Assembly: GCA_020851015.1 (NCBI GenBank)
Contig: JADZDN010000323.1
Location: forward strand, 1 to 6,116
DNA from: Alphaproteobacteria bacterium
GTDB taxonomy: Bacteria > Pseudomonadota > Alphaproteobacteria > JAEULC01
Reading direction: 5' to 3'
Length of the DNA: 6,116 bases
Under the pieces are notes generated by a model that saw only the letters and a list, made by a program, of their open reading frames with translations, did not search any database and was not told where the DNA came from. Position 1 is the stretch's first letter. The number at the start of each line of letters is the position of its first letter. The position numbers were made by a program, and so were the translations under genes. Shown in pieces: positions 1 to 6,116 of the stretch.

Positions 1-203
1 CGCACCAGGCCGCTGAAGATCATCTGCAACAGCGCCTTGTCCGGCGTCGTGGCGGTCATGTGCGGATCCAGCCGGCCGACATCCTTGGTCGCCATGCCGT
101 AGTTCAGCACCTTCTTTTCCGCCCAGGCCTGGCCCGCGAACGACCCCAAGGCCAAGCTCGCCGCGCCGGCCAGCAGCGCCGCGGTCACGATCCGTTTCGA
201 CAT
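1..203 (-). CDS. ABC transporter substrate-binding protein, family 5 (peptide/opine type), N-terminal fragment
   Basis: Only the first 67 codons are present; the gene runs off the left edge. The ATG at 203-201 is preceded by a good ribosome binding site, GGGGAG (216-211), seven bases upstream. The translation begins MSKRIVTAALLAGAASLAL, a Sec signal peptide with K3/R4, an Ala/Leu-rich core and a signal peptidase I site after A26-W27-A28. The mature part starts EKKVLNYGMATKDVGRLDPH and continues with a TTPDKALLQMIFSGLV stretch. This matches the start of DppA/OppA-like periplasmic binding proteins, in which 'LDPh' and an 'i..GLv' segment form the first strand and helix. By family, it would capture a peptide, opine or similar solute in the periplasm for an ABC importer, whose permease and ATPase genes probably lie further left. 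It is last of the three minus-strand genes here, 91 nt after the FAD oxidoreductase. Family assignment is fairly secure; the ligand is unknown. Confidence 0.8.
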   Translation of the reverse strand, partial: MSKRIVTAALLAGAASLALGSFAGQAWAEKKVLNYGMATKDVGRLDPHMTATTPDKALLQMIFSGLV

Positions 204-231
204 GGCAGCTCTCCCCTTTGTTCTTTCCCCT

Positions 232-249
232 GGGCGGCTGGCGCCGCCC
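232..249. repeat. Perfect inverted repeat (7-bp stem, 4-nt loop) upstream of the binding-protein gene
   Basis: GGGCGGC (232-238) pairs with GCCGCCC (243-249) around the loop TGGC. It lies in the 91-nt gap between the FAD oxidoreductase stop and the binding-protein start, 29 nt from that start. On the transcribed (minus) strand it is followed by AGGGGAAAGAAC, not a U-run, so it is not a classical intrinsic terminator. A role as a transcript-stabilising or processing hairpin is inference. Confidence 0.5.
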
Positions 250-267
250 CTCCGTGGGGCGATGGTG

Positions 268-287
268 GCCGGAATTGACGTTCCGGC
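268..287. repeat. Perfect inverted repeat (7-bp stem, 6-nt loop) just after the FAD oxidoreductase gene
   Basis: GCCGGAA (268-274) pairs with TTCCGGC (281-287) around a TTGACG loop on the plus strand. It begins seven bases beyond the oxidoreductase stop codon (297-295). No T-run follows in the direction of transcription, so termination is doubtful. It may protect the upstream mRNA from 3' exonucleases or attenuate read-through into the binding-protein gene. Confidence 0.45.
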
Positions 288-294
288 GCAAGCG

Positions 295-1428
295 CTAATG
301 CGCCGCAGCATCGACAGCCGCGAAGCGGTTGATCGAAAACGCCTCGATCGGCGTCGCGGTCCGGCCGTCCAGCGCCAGTTCGGCCAGTATTTCCCCCATG
401 CCGGGTCCGAGCTGGAAGCCGTGGCCGGAGAAGCCGAAGGCATGGATCAGTCCCGGCGTCGTCCGGCTGGGGCCGATCACCGGGATGCCGTCGGGCATCG
501 CCCCTTCCAGGCCCGACCAGGTGCGGATCAGCCGCGCGCCGCGCAGCGCCGGCACCGCCTCGACCGCGCGGGCGATGGCTATGGCCGTACTGGGCGGCAG
601 CGGCCGCGCGCGCACCGCGCCGGAATCGCCCATGCCGGAGCCGCCGCCGAAGACCACGTTGCCGCGCGAAATCTGGCGGACATAGACGTTGCCGCCGACG
701 ACGCCGAGGTTGTGCTCGACCATGATCGGCAGCGGCTCGGTGACGCAGAGGTTGGGCGTCATCAACTCCTCCGGCGCCGGCTCGCCGAACATCGCCGCGA
801 TCTCATGGCCCCAGGCGCCGGCCACGTTGATCAGCGCGCGGGCGCGAACCGAAACCCCCGCGTTCGTCTCGACCGCGAAGCCGGCAGCGTCGTGGACGAT
901 GCCGATGACCTTCGCGCCTTCGCAGATATCGGCCCCGGCGCGGCGCGCGGCGCGCGCGAAGTGCGGCGCCACCAGCCGCGGATTGGCGTGGCCGTCGTCG
1001 GCCACCAGCGACGCGCCGATCACCTTCGGACCCAGCCAGGGATAACGCGCCCGGATCGCGTTGCGGCCGAGCAGCTCGCCGGCGACGCCGTAGTCGCGCG
1101 CGCCCGCGACCCAGGCCTCGAGCTCCGCCATCTCGGCCTCGTCGCGCGCCAGCTTCAGGTGGCCGCTGACCACGAACTCGCCGTCATGGCCGATCAGCTC
1201 CGGCAGGCGGTCCCACACCGCGCGCGAGCGCGCGGCCAGCGGCAGTTCGACGAAGGCGCGGCCTTGGCGGCGCACGCCGCCATAGTTCACCCCGCTGGCC
1301 TGGCTGCCGCAGAGCCGCGCCTCCAGCAGCACGACCTTTGCCCCGCGCGCGCGCAAATGCAGCGCGGCCGAGCAGCCGGCCGTGCCGCCGCCGACGATCG
1401 CGACGTCGGCCTCGAGCGTCCCGCTCAT
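295..1428 (-). CDS. FAD-dependent oxidoreductase, DadA / sarcosine oxidase-like (DAO family)
   Basis: The 377-residue product has the normal length for the DAO family of flavoenzymes, which oxidise the C-N bond of amino acids or secondary amines such as D-amino acids, sarcosine, glycine and opine-like compounds. The N-terminal Rossmann fold shows VAIVGGGTAG (residues 9-18), with the FAD-ribose-binding acid E36 at the end of the second strand (KVVLLEAR). Residues 42-55 (SQASGVNYGGVRRQ) match the FAD-contacting loop seen in DadA/SoxB-like proteins. The C-terminus has W304-SGLEG..PDGIPVIGP and GFSGHGFQLGPGMG (332-345), the second flavin-binding segment. No signal peptide is seen, so it is probably cytoplasmic. 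The start at 1428 lies 10 nt after the SDR stop, with a modest AGGG site overlapping that stop, which suggests coupled translation. The downstream family-5 binding protein suggests that an imported amine- or peptide-like substrate is oxidised. The exact substrate cannot be read from sequence. Confidence 0.88.
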   Translation of the reverse strand: MSGTLEADVAIVGGGTAGCSAALHLRARGAKVVLLEARLCGSQASGVNYGGVRRQGRAFVELPLAARSRAVWDRLPELIGHDGEFVVSGHLKLARDEAEMAELEAWVAGARDYGVAGELLGRNAIRARYPWLGPKVIGASLVADDGHANPRLVAPHFARAARRAGADICEGAKVIGIVHDAAGFAVETNAGVSVRARALINVAGAWGHEIAAMFGEPAPEELMTPNLCVTEPLPIMVEHNLGVVGGNVYVRQISRGNVVFGGGSGMGDSGAVRARPLPPSTAIAIARAVEAVPALRGARLIRTWSGLEGAMPDGIPVIGPSRTTPGLIHAFGFSGHGFQLGPGMGEILAELALDGRTATPIEAFSINRFAAVDAAAH

Positions 1429-1438
1429 GCGCGGCCCT

Positions 1439-2152
1439 TCAAAGCATGTCTTCCAGCCGGCAATTCACCAGCAGCTCGGCGATCGCCGCGGTGTTCGGCA
1501 GGGCCAGCGCCAGGGCCACGATCTCGGCCAGGTCGCCCGGATCGATCATCTCGGCGCGGGTCACCTTGGTCACGCCGGCGGTCATGTCCGTCGCCACGAA
1601 GCTGGGGCACACCGCGGTGACGCGCACGCCGTCGTTCCACGCGATCTGGCGCGCGGTGTGCGTCAAGGCCATCAGGGCGAACTTGGACATGGAATAGCCG
1701 GCATTGTCGTTGCGCACGCGCTTGCCCGACAGCGAGGCGACGTTGACGATCCGTCCGGTCCCGCTCTTGCGCAGATGCGGCAAGGCAAGTCGGATCATGC
1801 GCATCGGCGCCTTGACGTTGACCGCCCACATCGCATCGAGATTGGTGTCGTCGGCATCCTCGATCCGCGCCGGCGGGCCGATGCCGGCATTGTTCACCAG
1901 CCCGTCGATCCGGCCGAAACGAGCCAGCGTCGCGGCGACCCAGGCCTCGTTCGACCGCGCGTCCGTCGCGTCGTAGACATGGCACAACACCCGCTCGGGC
2001 GCGAAGGCCCGCGTTGCCTTGGCCAGCGCCGCCTGGTCGCGCGCGCCCAGGCTCAGGCTGTAGCCCTTCGCATGAAGACAACGCGCCACCGCCAGGCCGA
2101 TGCCGCGGTTGGCGCCGCTGACCATCACCACGCGCCCCGCCGCGTCCAGCAT
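1439..2152 (-). CDS. SDR-family NAD(P)-dependent oxidoreductase
   Basis: Classical short-chain dehydrogenase/reductase of 237 residues, close to the usual 240-255. Visible motifs are the cofactor glycine motif GANRGIG (13-19), D61 of the adenine pocket (VYDATD), NNAG (87-90), structural N112, and the catalytic S140, Y153 (YSMSK) and K157 with standard spacing. R16 in the glycine loop and R38 after the second strand (LGARD) favour NADP(H) over NAD(H). I chose the ATG at 2152 because GGAGG (2160-2156) lies just upstream and only seven residues precede the first strand. An in-frame ATG at 2194 would add 14 residues that lack SDR character. The open frame continues further upstream into the opposing reductase gene, but that part is not coding. 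It is the first gene of the leftward operon and probably reduces or oxidises a carbonyl/hydroxyl intermediate alongside the FAD enzyme. It resembles FabG-type reductases, but a role in fatty acid synthesis is not indicated by context. Confidence 0.9.
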   Translation of the reverse strand: MLDAAGRVVMVSGANRGIGLAVARCLHAKGYSLSLGARDQAALAKATRAFAPERVLCHVYDATDARSNEAWVAATLARFGRIDGLVNNAGIGPPARIEDADDTNLDAMWAVNVKAPMRMIRLALPHLRKSGTGRIVNVASLSGKRVRNDNAGYSMSKFALMALTHTARQIAWNDGVRVTAVCPSFVATDMTAGVTKVTRAEMIDPGDLAEIVALALALPNTAAIAELLVNCRLEDML

Positions 2153-2228
2153 CGCCCTCCCCTTTCCCCGTCGGTCCGTGTCATAGTCGCCCATCACCCT
2201 ATAGAACCGCACGAGGAGCGCCAATCGA
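2153..2228. promoter_or_regulatory. Divergent promoter region between the SDR and aldo/keto reductase operons
   Basis: This 76-nt gap separates two head-to-head genes, so promoters for both directions are expected here or just inside the genes. On the plus strand TATAGA (2200-2205) is a reasonable -10 box, but the hexamer at suitable distance, GTGTCA (2178-2183, 16-nt spacer), is only a weak -35. A ribosome binding site GAGGAG (2213-2218) sits 10 nt before the reductase ATG. On the minus strand GGAGG (2160-2156) serves the SDR gene; no convincing -10/-35 pair was found for that direction. The sequence is visibly less G+C-rich than the flanking genes. I saw no strong operator palindrome. Confidence 0.45.
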
Positions 2229-3209
2229 ATGAAATACGCACCGCTGGGCCGCAGCGGCCTGATGGTCAGCCGCATCTGCGTCGGCGGCAATTCCTGGGGC
2301 GCCAAGGGCCGGCGGACCTGGGCGGCATTCGGACTAGAGGAAAGCAGGCCGTTCTTCAAGCGCGCGCTCGACCTGGGCATCAACTTCTTCGACACCGCGG
2401 ACATGTACAACCTGGGCGAAAGCGAGACGATCATCGGCGAATGCCTGGTCAGCCAGGTGAAGCGCGAGGAGATCGTCATCTCGACCAAGGTCGGCATGAA
2501 GATGAGCGACCGGCCGAACGACCACGGCCTGGGGCGTAAGCACCTGATCGCCTCGATCGACGCGCAGCTCAAGCGCTTGCGCACGGACTATGTCGATGTC
2601 TATCAGGTGCACCGGCTGGACCCGCACACGCCGGTCGAGGATTTCATGCAGACGCTGACCGATCTGGTGCGCGCCGGAAAGGTGCGCCATATCGGCGGCT
2701 CCACGATGCCGGCCTACAAATTCGCGCAGATGGTCATGCTGGCCGAGCACAAGGGCTATGCGCGCCCGATCGCCATGCAGAACCTGTACAACCTGATTCA
2801 GCGCGAGGAGGAGCGCGAGATGATCCCGCTGTGCCTCGAGGCCGGCGTGGGCCTGATTCCCTACAGCCCGCTCGCGCGCGGATTCCTGTCGGGCTCGCGC
2901 CGGCGCGGCGGCGGCGGCGCCACCGAGCGGGCGCAGCAGGATGACCACGCCCAGACCCGCATCTACCGCGACTGCGACTATACGATCGTCGACGCGGCAC
3001 AAAAGATCGCCACAAGCCGCGGCGCCACCCCAAGCCAGGTGGCACTGGCATGGATGCTGGCCCAGCCGGTGATGGCAGCGCCGATCATCGGCGCCACGCG
3101 GCTGGAATATCTCGACGACGCGGCGAGAGCCGTCGAGCTTACGCTCGACCGCGAGGAAATCGCCCGGCTCGACGCTCCCTATGAGTGGCGCGTCTCGCCC
3201 GCGAACTGA
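2229..3209 (+). CDS. Aldo/keto reductase, YajO-like
   Basis: A soluble 326-residue NADPH-dependent (alpha/beta)8-barrel oxidoreductase of normal length. The N-terminus (MKYAPLGRSGLMVSRICVGG) is typical of the AKR clade that includes E. coli YajO. The catalytic tetrad is complete: D55 and Y60 (FFDTADMYNLGESE), K87 (ISTKVG) and H128 (DVYQVHRLD). Other signatures are MQNLYNLIQREEEREMIPLC, PYSPLARGFLSG, and a C-terminal cofactor segment (QVALAWMLAQP..APIIGAT). A GAGGAG ribosome binding site lies 10 nt before the ATG. YajO has been linked to carbonyl reduction and to 1-deoxyxylulose-5-phosphate formation in E. coli; whether this protein shares any such activity cannot be judged. It heads a probable three-gene transcript with the histidine kinase, which starts 15 nt downstream in the same reading frame, separated by one TGA. 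That context suggests a redox or carbonyl-stress connection, which is inference. Confidence 0.92.
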   Translation: MKYAPLGRSGLMVSRICVGGNSWGAKGRRTWAAFGLEESRPFFKRALDLGINFFDTADMYNLGESETIIGECLVSQVKREEIVISTKVGMKMSDRPNDHGLGRKHLIASIDAQLKRLRTDYVDVYQVHRLDPHTPVEDFMQTLTDLVRAGKVRHIGGSTMPAYKFAQMVMLAEHKGYARPIAMQNLYNLIQREEEREMIPLCLEAGVGLIPYSPLARGFLSGSRRRGGGGATERAQQDDHAQTRIYRDCDYTIVDAAQKIATSRGATPSQVALAWMLAQPVMAAPIIGATRLEYLDDAARAVELTLDREEIARLDAPYEWRVSPAN

Positions 3210-3224
3210 GGCGCCGGGGCCGGC

Positions 3225-4853
3225 ATGAAGCTGGGCGCCGATCTTGCCTTCTTCGCCGCCTATGTCGCGGTCGACTGGGCGTCGTCGATCAGCGACGCCG
3301 GCACCATCGGCATCACGCCGTGGAACCCGTCGGTCGGCGTGGCGCTCTCCTGGCTGATCCTGTACGGGCCCAGCCGCGGCATCCTTCTCTTCCTGGCGAT
3401 CGTGACGACCGATTTCATCGTCCGCCCGCTGCCCGGCGTTCCCCTGGCGCGCCTGCTGTCGGCCGGCCTGATCGCCAGCGGGTATGCGGCCACCACCGCG
3501 ATGCTGCTGCGGCGCGGCGCGCTCGATCCGCGGATCGAGCGCCTGCGCGATCTCGTCCTGCTGCTCGGCGCCAGCGCGGCGGCCGCGGCGCTGCTCGCGC
3601 TAGCCAATGTCGGGCAGCTCATACTGGCGAAGCTGGTGATGCCCGAGGACTTCCTGGCGATTTCCCTGCGGCAGTGGGTCGGCGACGTGATCGGCATCGC
3701 CGTCGTCACCCCGACCGTGCTGCGGGCGCGGACCTGGCGCCTGCCGGCCTGGGGCAGCCCCCCGACCCGGCTGGCCATCGAAGGAACCGCGGCGGCCATC
3801 GCGATCGCCGCCTTCGTGTGGTTCGTCTTCGGCTGGGAAGGCAGCGACGAGTACAAGGTCTTCTATCTGCTTTTCCTGCCGGTGGTCGCGATCGCGGTGC
3901 GGCGCGGGCTCGACGGCGCCTGCCTGTCGCTGCTGCTGACCCAGGTCGGCATGATCGTCCTGGTGCACAGCCGCGGCTTCGGATCGGCCGAGGTCACGGA
4001 TTTCCAGCTTCTGATGCTGTCGCTGACGGTGACCGGCCTGCTGACGGGCGCCGTGGTGTCCGACCGGGCGCGCGCCGAACGCGCCACGCGCGAGTTCGAG
4101 CAGCTTCTGCGCAAGCGCCAGAGCGAGCTGGAGCACCTCTCGCGCATCAGCGCGCTGGGCGAGATGGCGTCGATGCTGGCGCACGAGTTGAACCAGCCCA
4201 TGACCGCCACGCGCGCCTATGTCCGTACCGCGCAGCGCATGCTTGATTCCGCCGAGCCGCAGCCCGAGGAGCGGCGCAAGGCGCTCGACGCCATCGCCAG
4301 CGCCGTCGCCCAGGTCGACATGGCCGGCGCGATCGTGCGCAACCTGCGCGACATGGTTCGCCGCCGCGCGATGTCGCGGGAGCCGGTCGAGTTGAGGGAA
4401 CTCGCCCATCAGGCGCTGGCGCTGGTGCGATCGCAAGGCCAGCTCGACCAGGTCGACGTCACGATCAGCCAGCAGCAGGGCACGCCGATGGTCGTCGCCG
4501 AGCGCATCCGCATCATGCAGGTGCTGATGAACCTGCTGCGCAACGCCTTCGAAGCGGTGCAGACAGGCCCGCCCGAGCGCCGGCGGATCGAGGTGGCCAT
4601 CGCACCGGCCGCGGACGGCGGCGGCATCGAGCTGTCGGTGCGCGACCATGGAAGCGGCGTGCCGGCGGATGTCCAGTCCAGCCTGTTCGCGTCCTTCACC
4701 ACGACCAAGTCCGATGGGCTAGGCCTCGGCCTGTCGATCTGCCAGGGCATCATCGAGGCCCATGGCGGCCGGATCTGGCTGGGGTCGACCGGCGGAGGCG
4801 GCAGCGATTTTCGCTTCACCTTGCCCCTGGGTGGTGACAGTATCGAGCCATGA
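3225..4853 (+). CDS. MASE1-domain sensor histidine kinase
   Basis: A 542-residue integral membrane kinase. Residues 1-280 contain about eight to ten hydrophobic segments (roughly 7-20, 33-66, 74-95, 107-128, 150-167, 183-204, 212-226, 229-248, 262-278). The WNPSVGVALSWLILYG segment (33-48) and RQWVGDVIGIAVVTP (149-163) are typical of the MASE1 sensory domain. A short, charged, probably coiled-coil stretch (281-308) leads directly to the HisKA helix with phosphoacceptor H320 in LAHELNQPMTA, the FixL/TodS-type H-box. The ATPase domain has the N-box N436/N440 (NLLRNAFEA), G1 D474-HGSG, F488/F491, and G2 GLGLGLSI (498-505), with the short lid common in this class. There is no PAS or receiver domain, so the signal presumably reaches the kinase through the membrane domain. 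The start lacks a strong Shine-Dalgarno sequence (GGGG at 3216-3219, TGAGG at 3207-3211), suggesting reinitiation after the reductase stop. Its stop overlaps the regulator ATG. The ligand is unknown. Confidence 0.92.
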   Translation: MKLGADLAFFAAYVAVDWASSISDAGTIGITPWNPSVGVALSWLILYGPSRGILLFLAIVTTDFIVRPLPGVPLARLLSAGLIASGYAATTAMLLRRGALDPRIERLRDLVLLLGASAAAAALLALANVGQLILAKLVMPEDFLAISLRQWVGDVIGIAVVTPTVLRARTWRLPAWGSPPTRLAIEGTAAAIAIAAFVWFVFGWEGSDEYKVFYLLFLPVVAIAVRRGLDGACLSLLLTQVGMIVLVHSRGFGSAEVTDFQLLMLSLTVTGLLTGAVVSDRARAERATREFEQLLRKRQSELEHLSRISALGEMASMLAHELNQPMTATRAYVRTAQRMLDSAEPQPEERRKALDAIASAVAQVDMAGAIVRNLRDMVRRRAMSREPVELRELAHQALALVRSQGQLDQVDVTISQQQGTPMVVAERIRIMQVLMNLLRNAFEAVQTGPPERRRIEVAIAPAADGGGIELSVRDHGSGVPADVQSSLFASFTTTKSDGLGLGLSICQGIIEAHGGRIWLGSTGGGGSDFRFTLPLGGDSIEP

Positions 4854-5467
4854 ACACGCAACCCACCGTCTTTGTCGTGGACGACGAGCCGGCCGTGCGG
4901 GATTCTCTGCAGGCGCTGTTAAGCACCTACGGTTTTTCCGTGGAAGCCTATGGGTCGGGCGCGGAATTCCTCGACCGGGTCGACCGGTCGCGGCCGGGCT
5001 GCCTGGTTGCCGACATGCGCATGCCGGGAATGACGGGGATCGAACTGCAGCGCGAATTGGCCAGGCGGAACATTCCTTTACCCGTCATCATCATCACCGG
5101 CCACGGCGACGTTCCGATGGCGGTGGATGCGTTGAAGACCGGGGCAGTGGACTTTCTTGAGAAGCCGATCGACGACGCCGCCCTGGTGAGCAGCATCACC
5201 CAGGCGATCGACCGCGATCGCACGGGGCGCCAGGCCGACGAGCAGCAAACCCATCTGGCGGAGCGTCGCGCCCGCCTGACCGGCCGCGAGGCGGAGGTGA
5301 TGGACCTGATCGTCGATGGGCTCGCCAACAACGCCGTCGCCGAGAAGCTGGGCATCAGCGCGCGGACCGTCGAGCATTACCGGGCGAACATCATGCAGAA
5401 GATGGAGGCATCGAGCTTCGCCCAGCTCGTGCACATGTCGATCAGGCTGCGTCGCCGCGACGCCTGA
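4850..5467 (+). CDS. FixJ-like response regulator (receiver + LuxR-type HTH)
   Basis: A 205-residue transcription regulator, the FixJ/NarL architecture at its usual length. The receiver domain (about 5-120) has acidic D11/D12, phosphoacceptor D55 (LVADMRMPG), T83 (IIITGHGDVPMAV) and K105 (DFLEKP). The TGHGDVPMAVDALKTGAVDFLEKP-type signature is characteristic of the FixJ/TodT/DctR group that pairs with kinases carrying the HELNQP box seen upstream. After a linker of about 25 residues comes a GerE/LuxR-type helix-turn-helix (143-200) with LTGREAEVMDLIVDGLANN and the recognition helix ISARTVEHYRANIMQKM. The ATG lies within an ATGA overlap with the kinase stop, so translation is coupled and the pair is cognate. 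Phosphorylation should promote dimerisation and DNA binding. Its targets are not shown; the divergent region at 2153-2228 and the adjacent efflux gene are candidates by position only. Confidence 0.94.
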   Translation: MNTQPTVFVVDDEPAVRDSLQALLSTYGFSVEAYGSGAEFLDRVDRSRPGCLVADMRMPGMTGIELQRELARRNIPLPVIIITGHGDVPMAVDALKTGAVDFLEKPIDDAALVSSITQAIDRDRTGRQADEQQTHLAERRARLTGREAEVMDLIVDGLANNAVAEKLGISARTVEHYRANIMQKMEASSFAQLVHMSIRLRRRDA

Positions 5468-5514
5468 CCGCGCCTCCGTATCGCCGTCCAAGTATCATCC
5501 CGAGTAGCCGAGCA

Positions 5515-5528
5515 GGCGGCTGGCGCCG
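5515..5528. repeat. 14-nt hairpin-forming sequence in the convergent gap, copy of one at 233-246
   Basis: GGCGGCTGGCGCCG occurs here and again at 233-246, both times between genes. Here GGCGGC can pair with GCCGTT (5525-5530) only by using two G-U pairs, so the stem is weaker than in the other copy. It lies in the 71-nt gap between the convergent regulator and efflux genes (5468-5538), but no T-run follows on either strand, so an intrinsic terminator is not supported. G+C-rich DNA makes chance similarity quite possible. Confidence 0.3.
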
Positions 5529-5538
5529 TTATGTGCGC

Positions 5539-6116
5539 CTATTCCGCCGGCATCGGCTTAGGCTCGGTCCCCAGCACGGGCTGCGGCGACCGGGCCGAGC
5601 GCGACCGCGCCACGTAGGTATAGACCGTCGGAACCACGAACAGGGTAAACAGCGTTCCGACCGTCATGCCGGTCGCGATCACCAGTCCGATATTGTGCCG
5701 GCTGGCCGCGCCGGCGCCGGTCGCGATCATCAGGGGCAACACGCCCACCACCATCGCCGCCGTGGTCATCAGGATCGGCCGCAGGCGGATGCCGGCCGCC
5801 TTCTGGATCGCCGCGGCGCGGTCGAGCCCCTCCTCCACCTGCAGCTTGTTGGCGAACTCCACCATCAGGATGCCGTGCTTGCTGATCAGGCCGATCAGCG
5901 TCACCAGCCCGATCTGGGTGTAGATGTTGATCGTCGCCATTCCGAGATTGAGCGGGATCAGCGCGCCGCAGATCGACATCGGCACCGAGACCAGGATGAT
6001 CAGCGGATCGCGGAAGCTCTCGAACTGGGCGGCCAGCACCAGGTAGATGATCACGATCGCGAACACGAAGGCATAGAGCAGCGCGTTGCCTTCCTGCACG
6101 AGCTGGCGCAATTCGC
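5539..6116 (-). CDS. RND efflux permease (HAE-1/AcrB type), C-terminal fragment
   Basis: The last 191 complete codons before the stop (5541-5539) are present; the gene enters from beyond the right edge, so no start codon is visible. The fragment covers the final five transmembrane helices of an RND proton-driven pump. It contains LLYAFVFAIVIIYLVLAAQF, a conserved ESFRDPLIILVSVPM loop, GLISKHGILMVEFAN, then RLRPILMTTAAMVVGVLPL, ATGAGAASRHNIGLVIATGM and GTLFTLFVVPTVYTYV, followed by a short polar tail ending PMPAE. These are diagnostic of AcrB/MexB-like inner-membrane subunits, which work with a periplasmic adaptor and an outer-membrane channel to export hydrophobic or amphiphilic compounds. 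The frame is intact with no sign of decay. Adaptor and channel genes, if present, would lie to the right (upstream). It converges on the response regulator gene. The substrate cannot be inferred from this part, since the specificity-determining periplasmic loops are mostly outside the window. Confidence 0.93.
   Translation of the reverse strand, partial: ELRQLVQEGNALLYAFVFAIVIIYLVLAAQFESFRDPLIILVSVPMSICGALIPLNLGMATINIYTQIGLVTLIGLISKHGILMVEFANKLQVEEGLDRAAAIQKAAGIRLRPILMTTAAMVVGVLPLMIATGAGAASRHNIGLVIATGMTVGTLFTLFVVPTVYTYVARSRSARSPQPVLGTEPKPMPAE

Noticed and set aside
202..1620. Long plus-strand open frame (472 codons) across the FAD oxidoreductase region
   Set aside because: It is antisense to two genes with clear family motifs. 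Its translation is Arg/Ala/Gly/Asp/His-rich low-complexity sequence without a recognisable domain, as expected for a shadow frame in G+C-rich DNA.
1382..2539. Plus-strand open frame of 385 codons over the SDR gene and reductase start
   Set aside because: It runs antisense to the SDR gene and out of frame through the reductase gene. It is rich in Arg, His and Gln and has no domain signature.
2153..2584. Upstream extension of the SDR frame on the minus strand, starting at 2584
   Set aside because: The extra 144 codons run antisense through the reductase gene and the promoter gap, and have no SDR-related sequence. The ATG at 2152 has a good ribosome binding site and fits the family N-terminus.
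2901..2921. CGG-repeat tract giving an Arg/Gly-rich stretch (SRRRGGGGATERA) in the reductase
   Set aside because: Four CGG units are too few to suggest slippage-based phase variation. From recall, related reductases have a similar R/G-rich loop after the GFLSG motif, so it looks like normal family sequence.
3600..4649. Minus-strand open frame of 349 codons inside the histidine kinase gene
   Set aside because: It is a His/Arg/Gln-rich shadow of the kinase coding strand with no motif of its own.
5468..5538. Possible bidirectional terminator between the convergent regulator and efflux genes
   Set aside because: The only hairpin candidate is short, needs G-U pairs, and is not followed by a T-run on either strand.

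Overview
The window is strongly G+C-rich, densely packed DNA. Gene families, codon use and the presence of a FixJ-type regulator suggest an alphaproteobacterium (Rhodospirillales- or Hyphomicrobiales-like). No genus can be named from the sequence alone. There are seven protein genes, two of them cut by the window edges. I saw no rRNA, tRNA, CRISPR array, insertion sequence or phage gene.

Left part (1-2152, minus strand): three genes run leftwards in the order SDR oxidoreductase (2152-1439), FAD-dependent DadA-like oxidoreductase (1428-295), then the N-terminus of a family-5 (peptide/opine-type) ABC solute-binding protein (203-1, running off the edge). The spacings are 10 nt and 91 nt, so this looks like one operon pairing uptake of a small nitrogenous or peptide-like substrate with its oxidation. 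The 91-nt gap holds two perfect inverted repeats.

Middle (2153-2228): a 76-nt divergent intergenic region must carry the promoters for both directions.

Right part (2229-5467, plus strand): a YajO-like aldo/keto reductase, then a MASE1-type membrane histidine kinase 15 nt downstream, then a FixJ-like response regulator whose ATG overlaps the kinase stop codon. The three are probably co-transcribed, and kinase and regulator form a cognate two-component pair. The kinase has no PAS domain, so sensing is probably done by its membrane domain.

Right edge (5539-6116, minus strand): the C-terminal membrane part of an RND (HAE-1/AcrB-type) efflux permease, convergent with the regulator across a 71-nt gap.

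Every gene belongs to a known family; I see no clearly novel system. The most interesting aspects are the arrangement: an oxidoreductase co-transcribed with a membrane-sensing two-component system and divergent from a catabolic/uptake operon, the in-frame stop separating reductase from kinase, and a 14-nt hairpin core shared by two intergenic regions.
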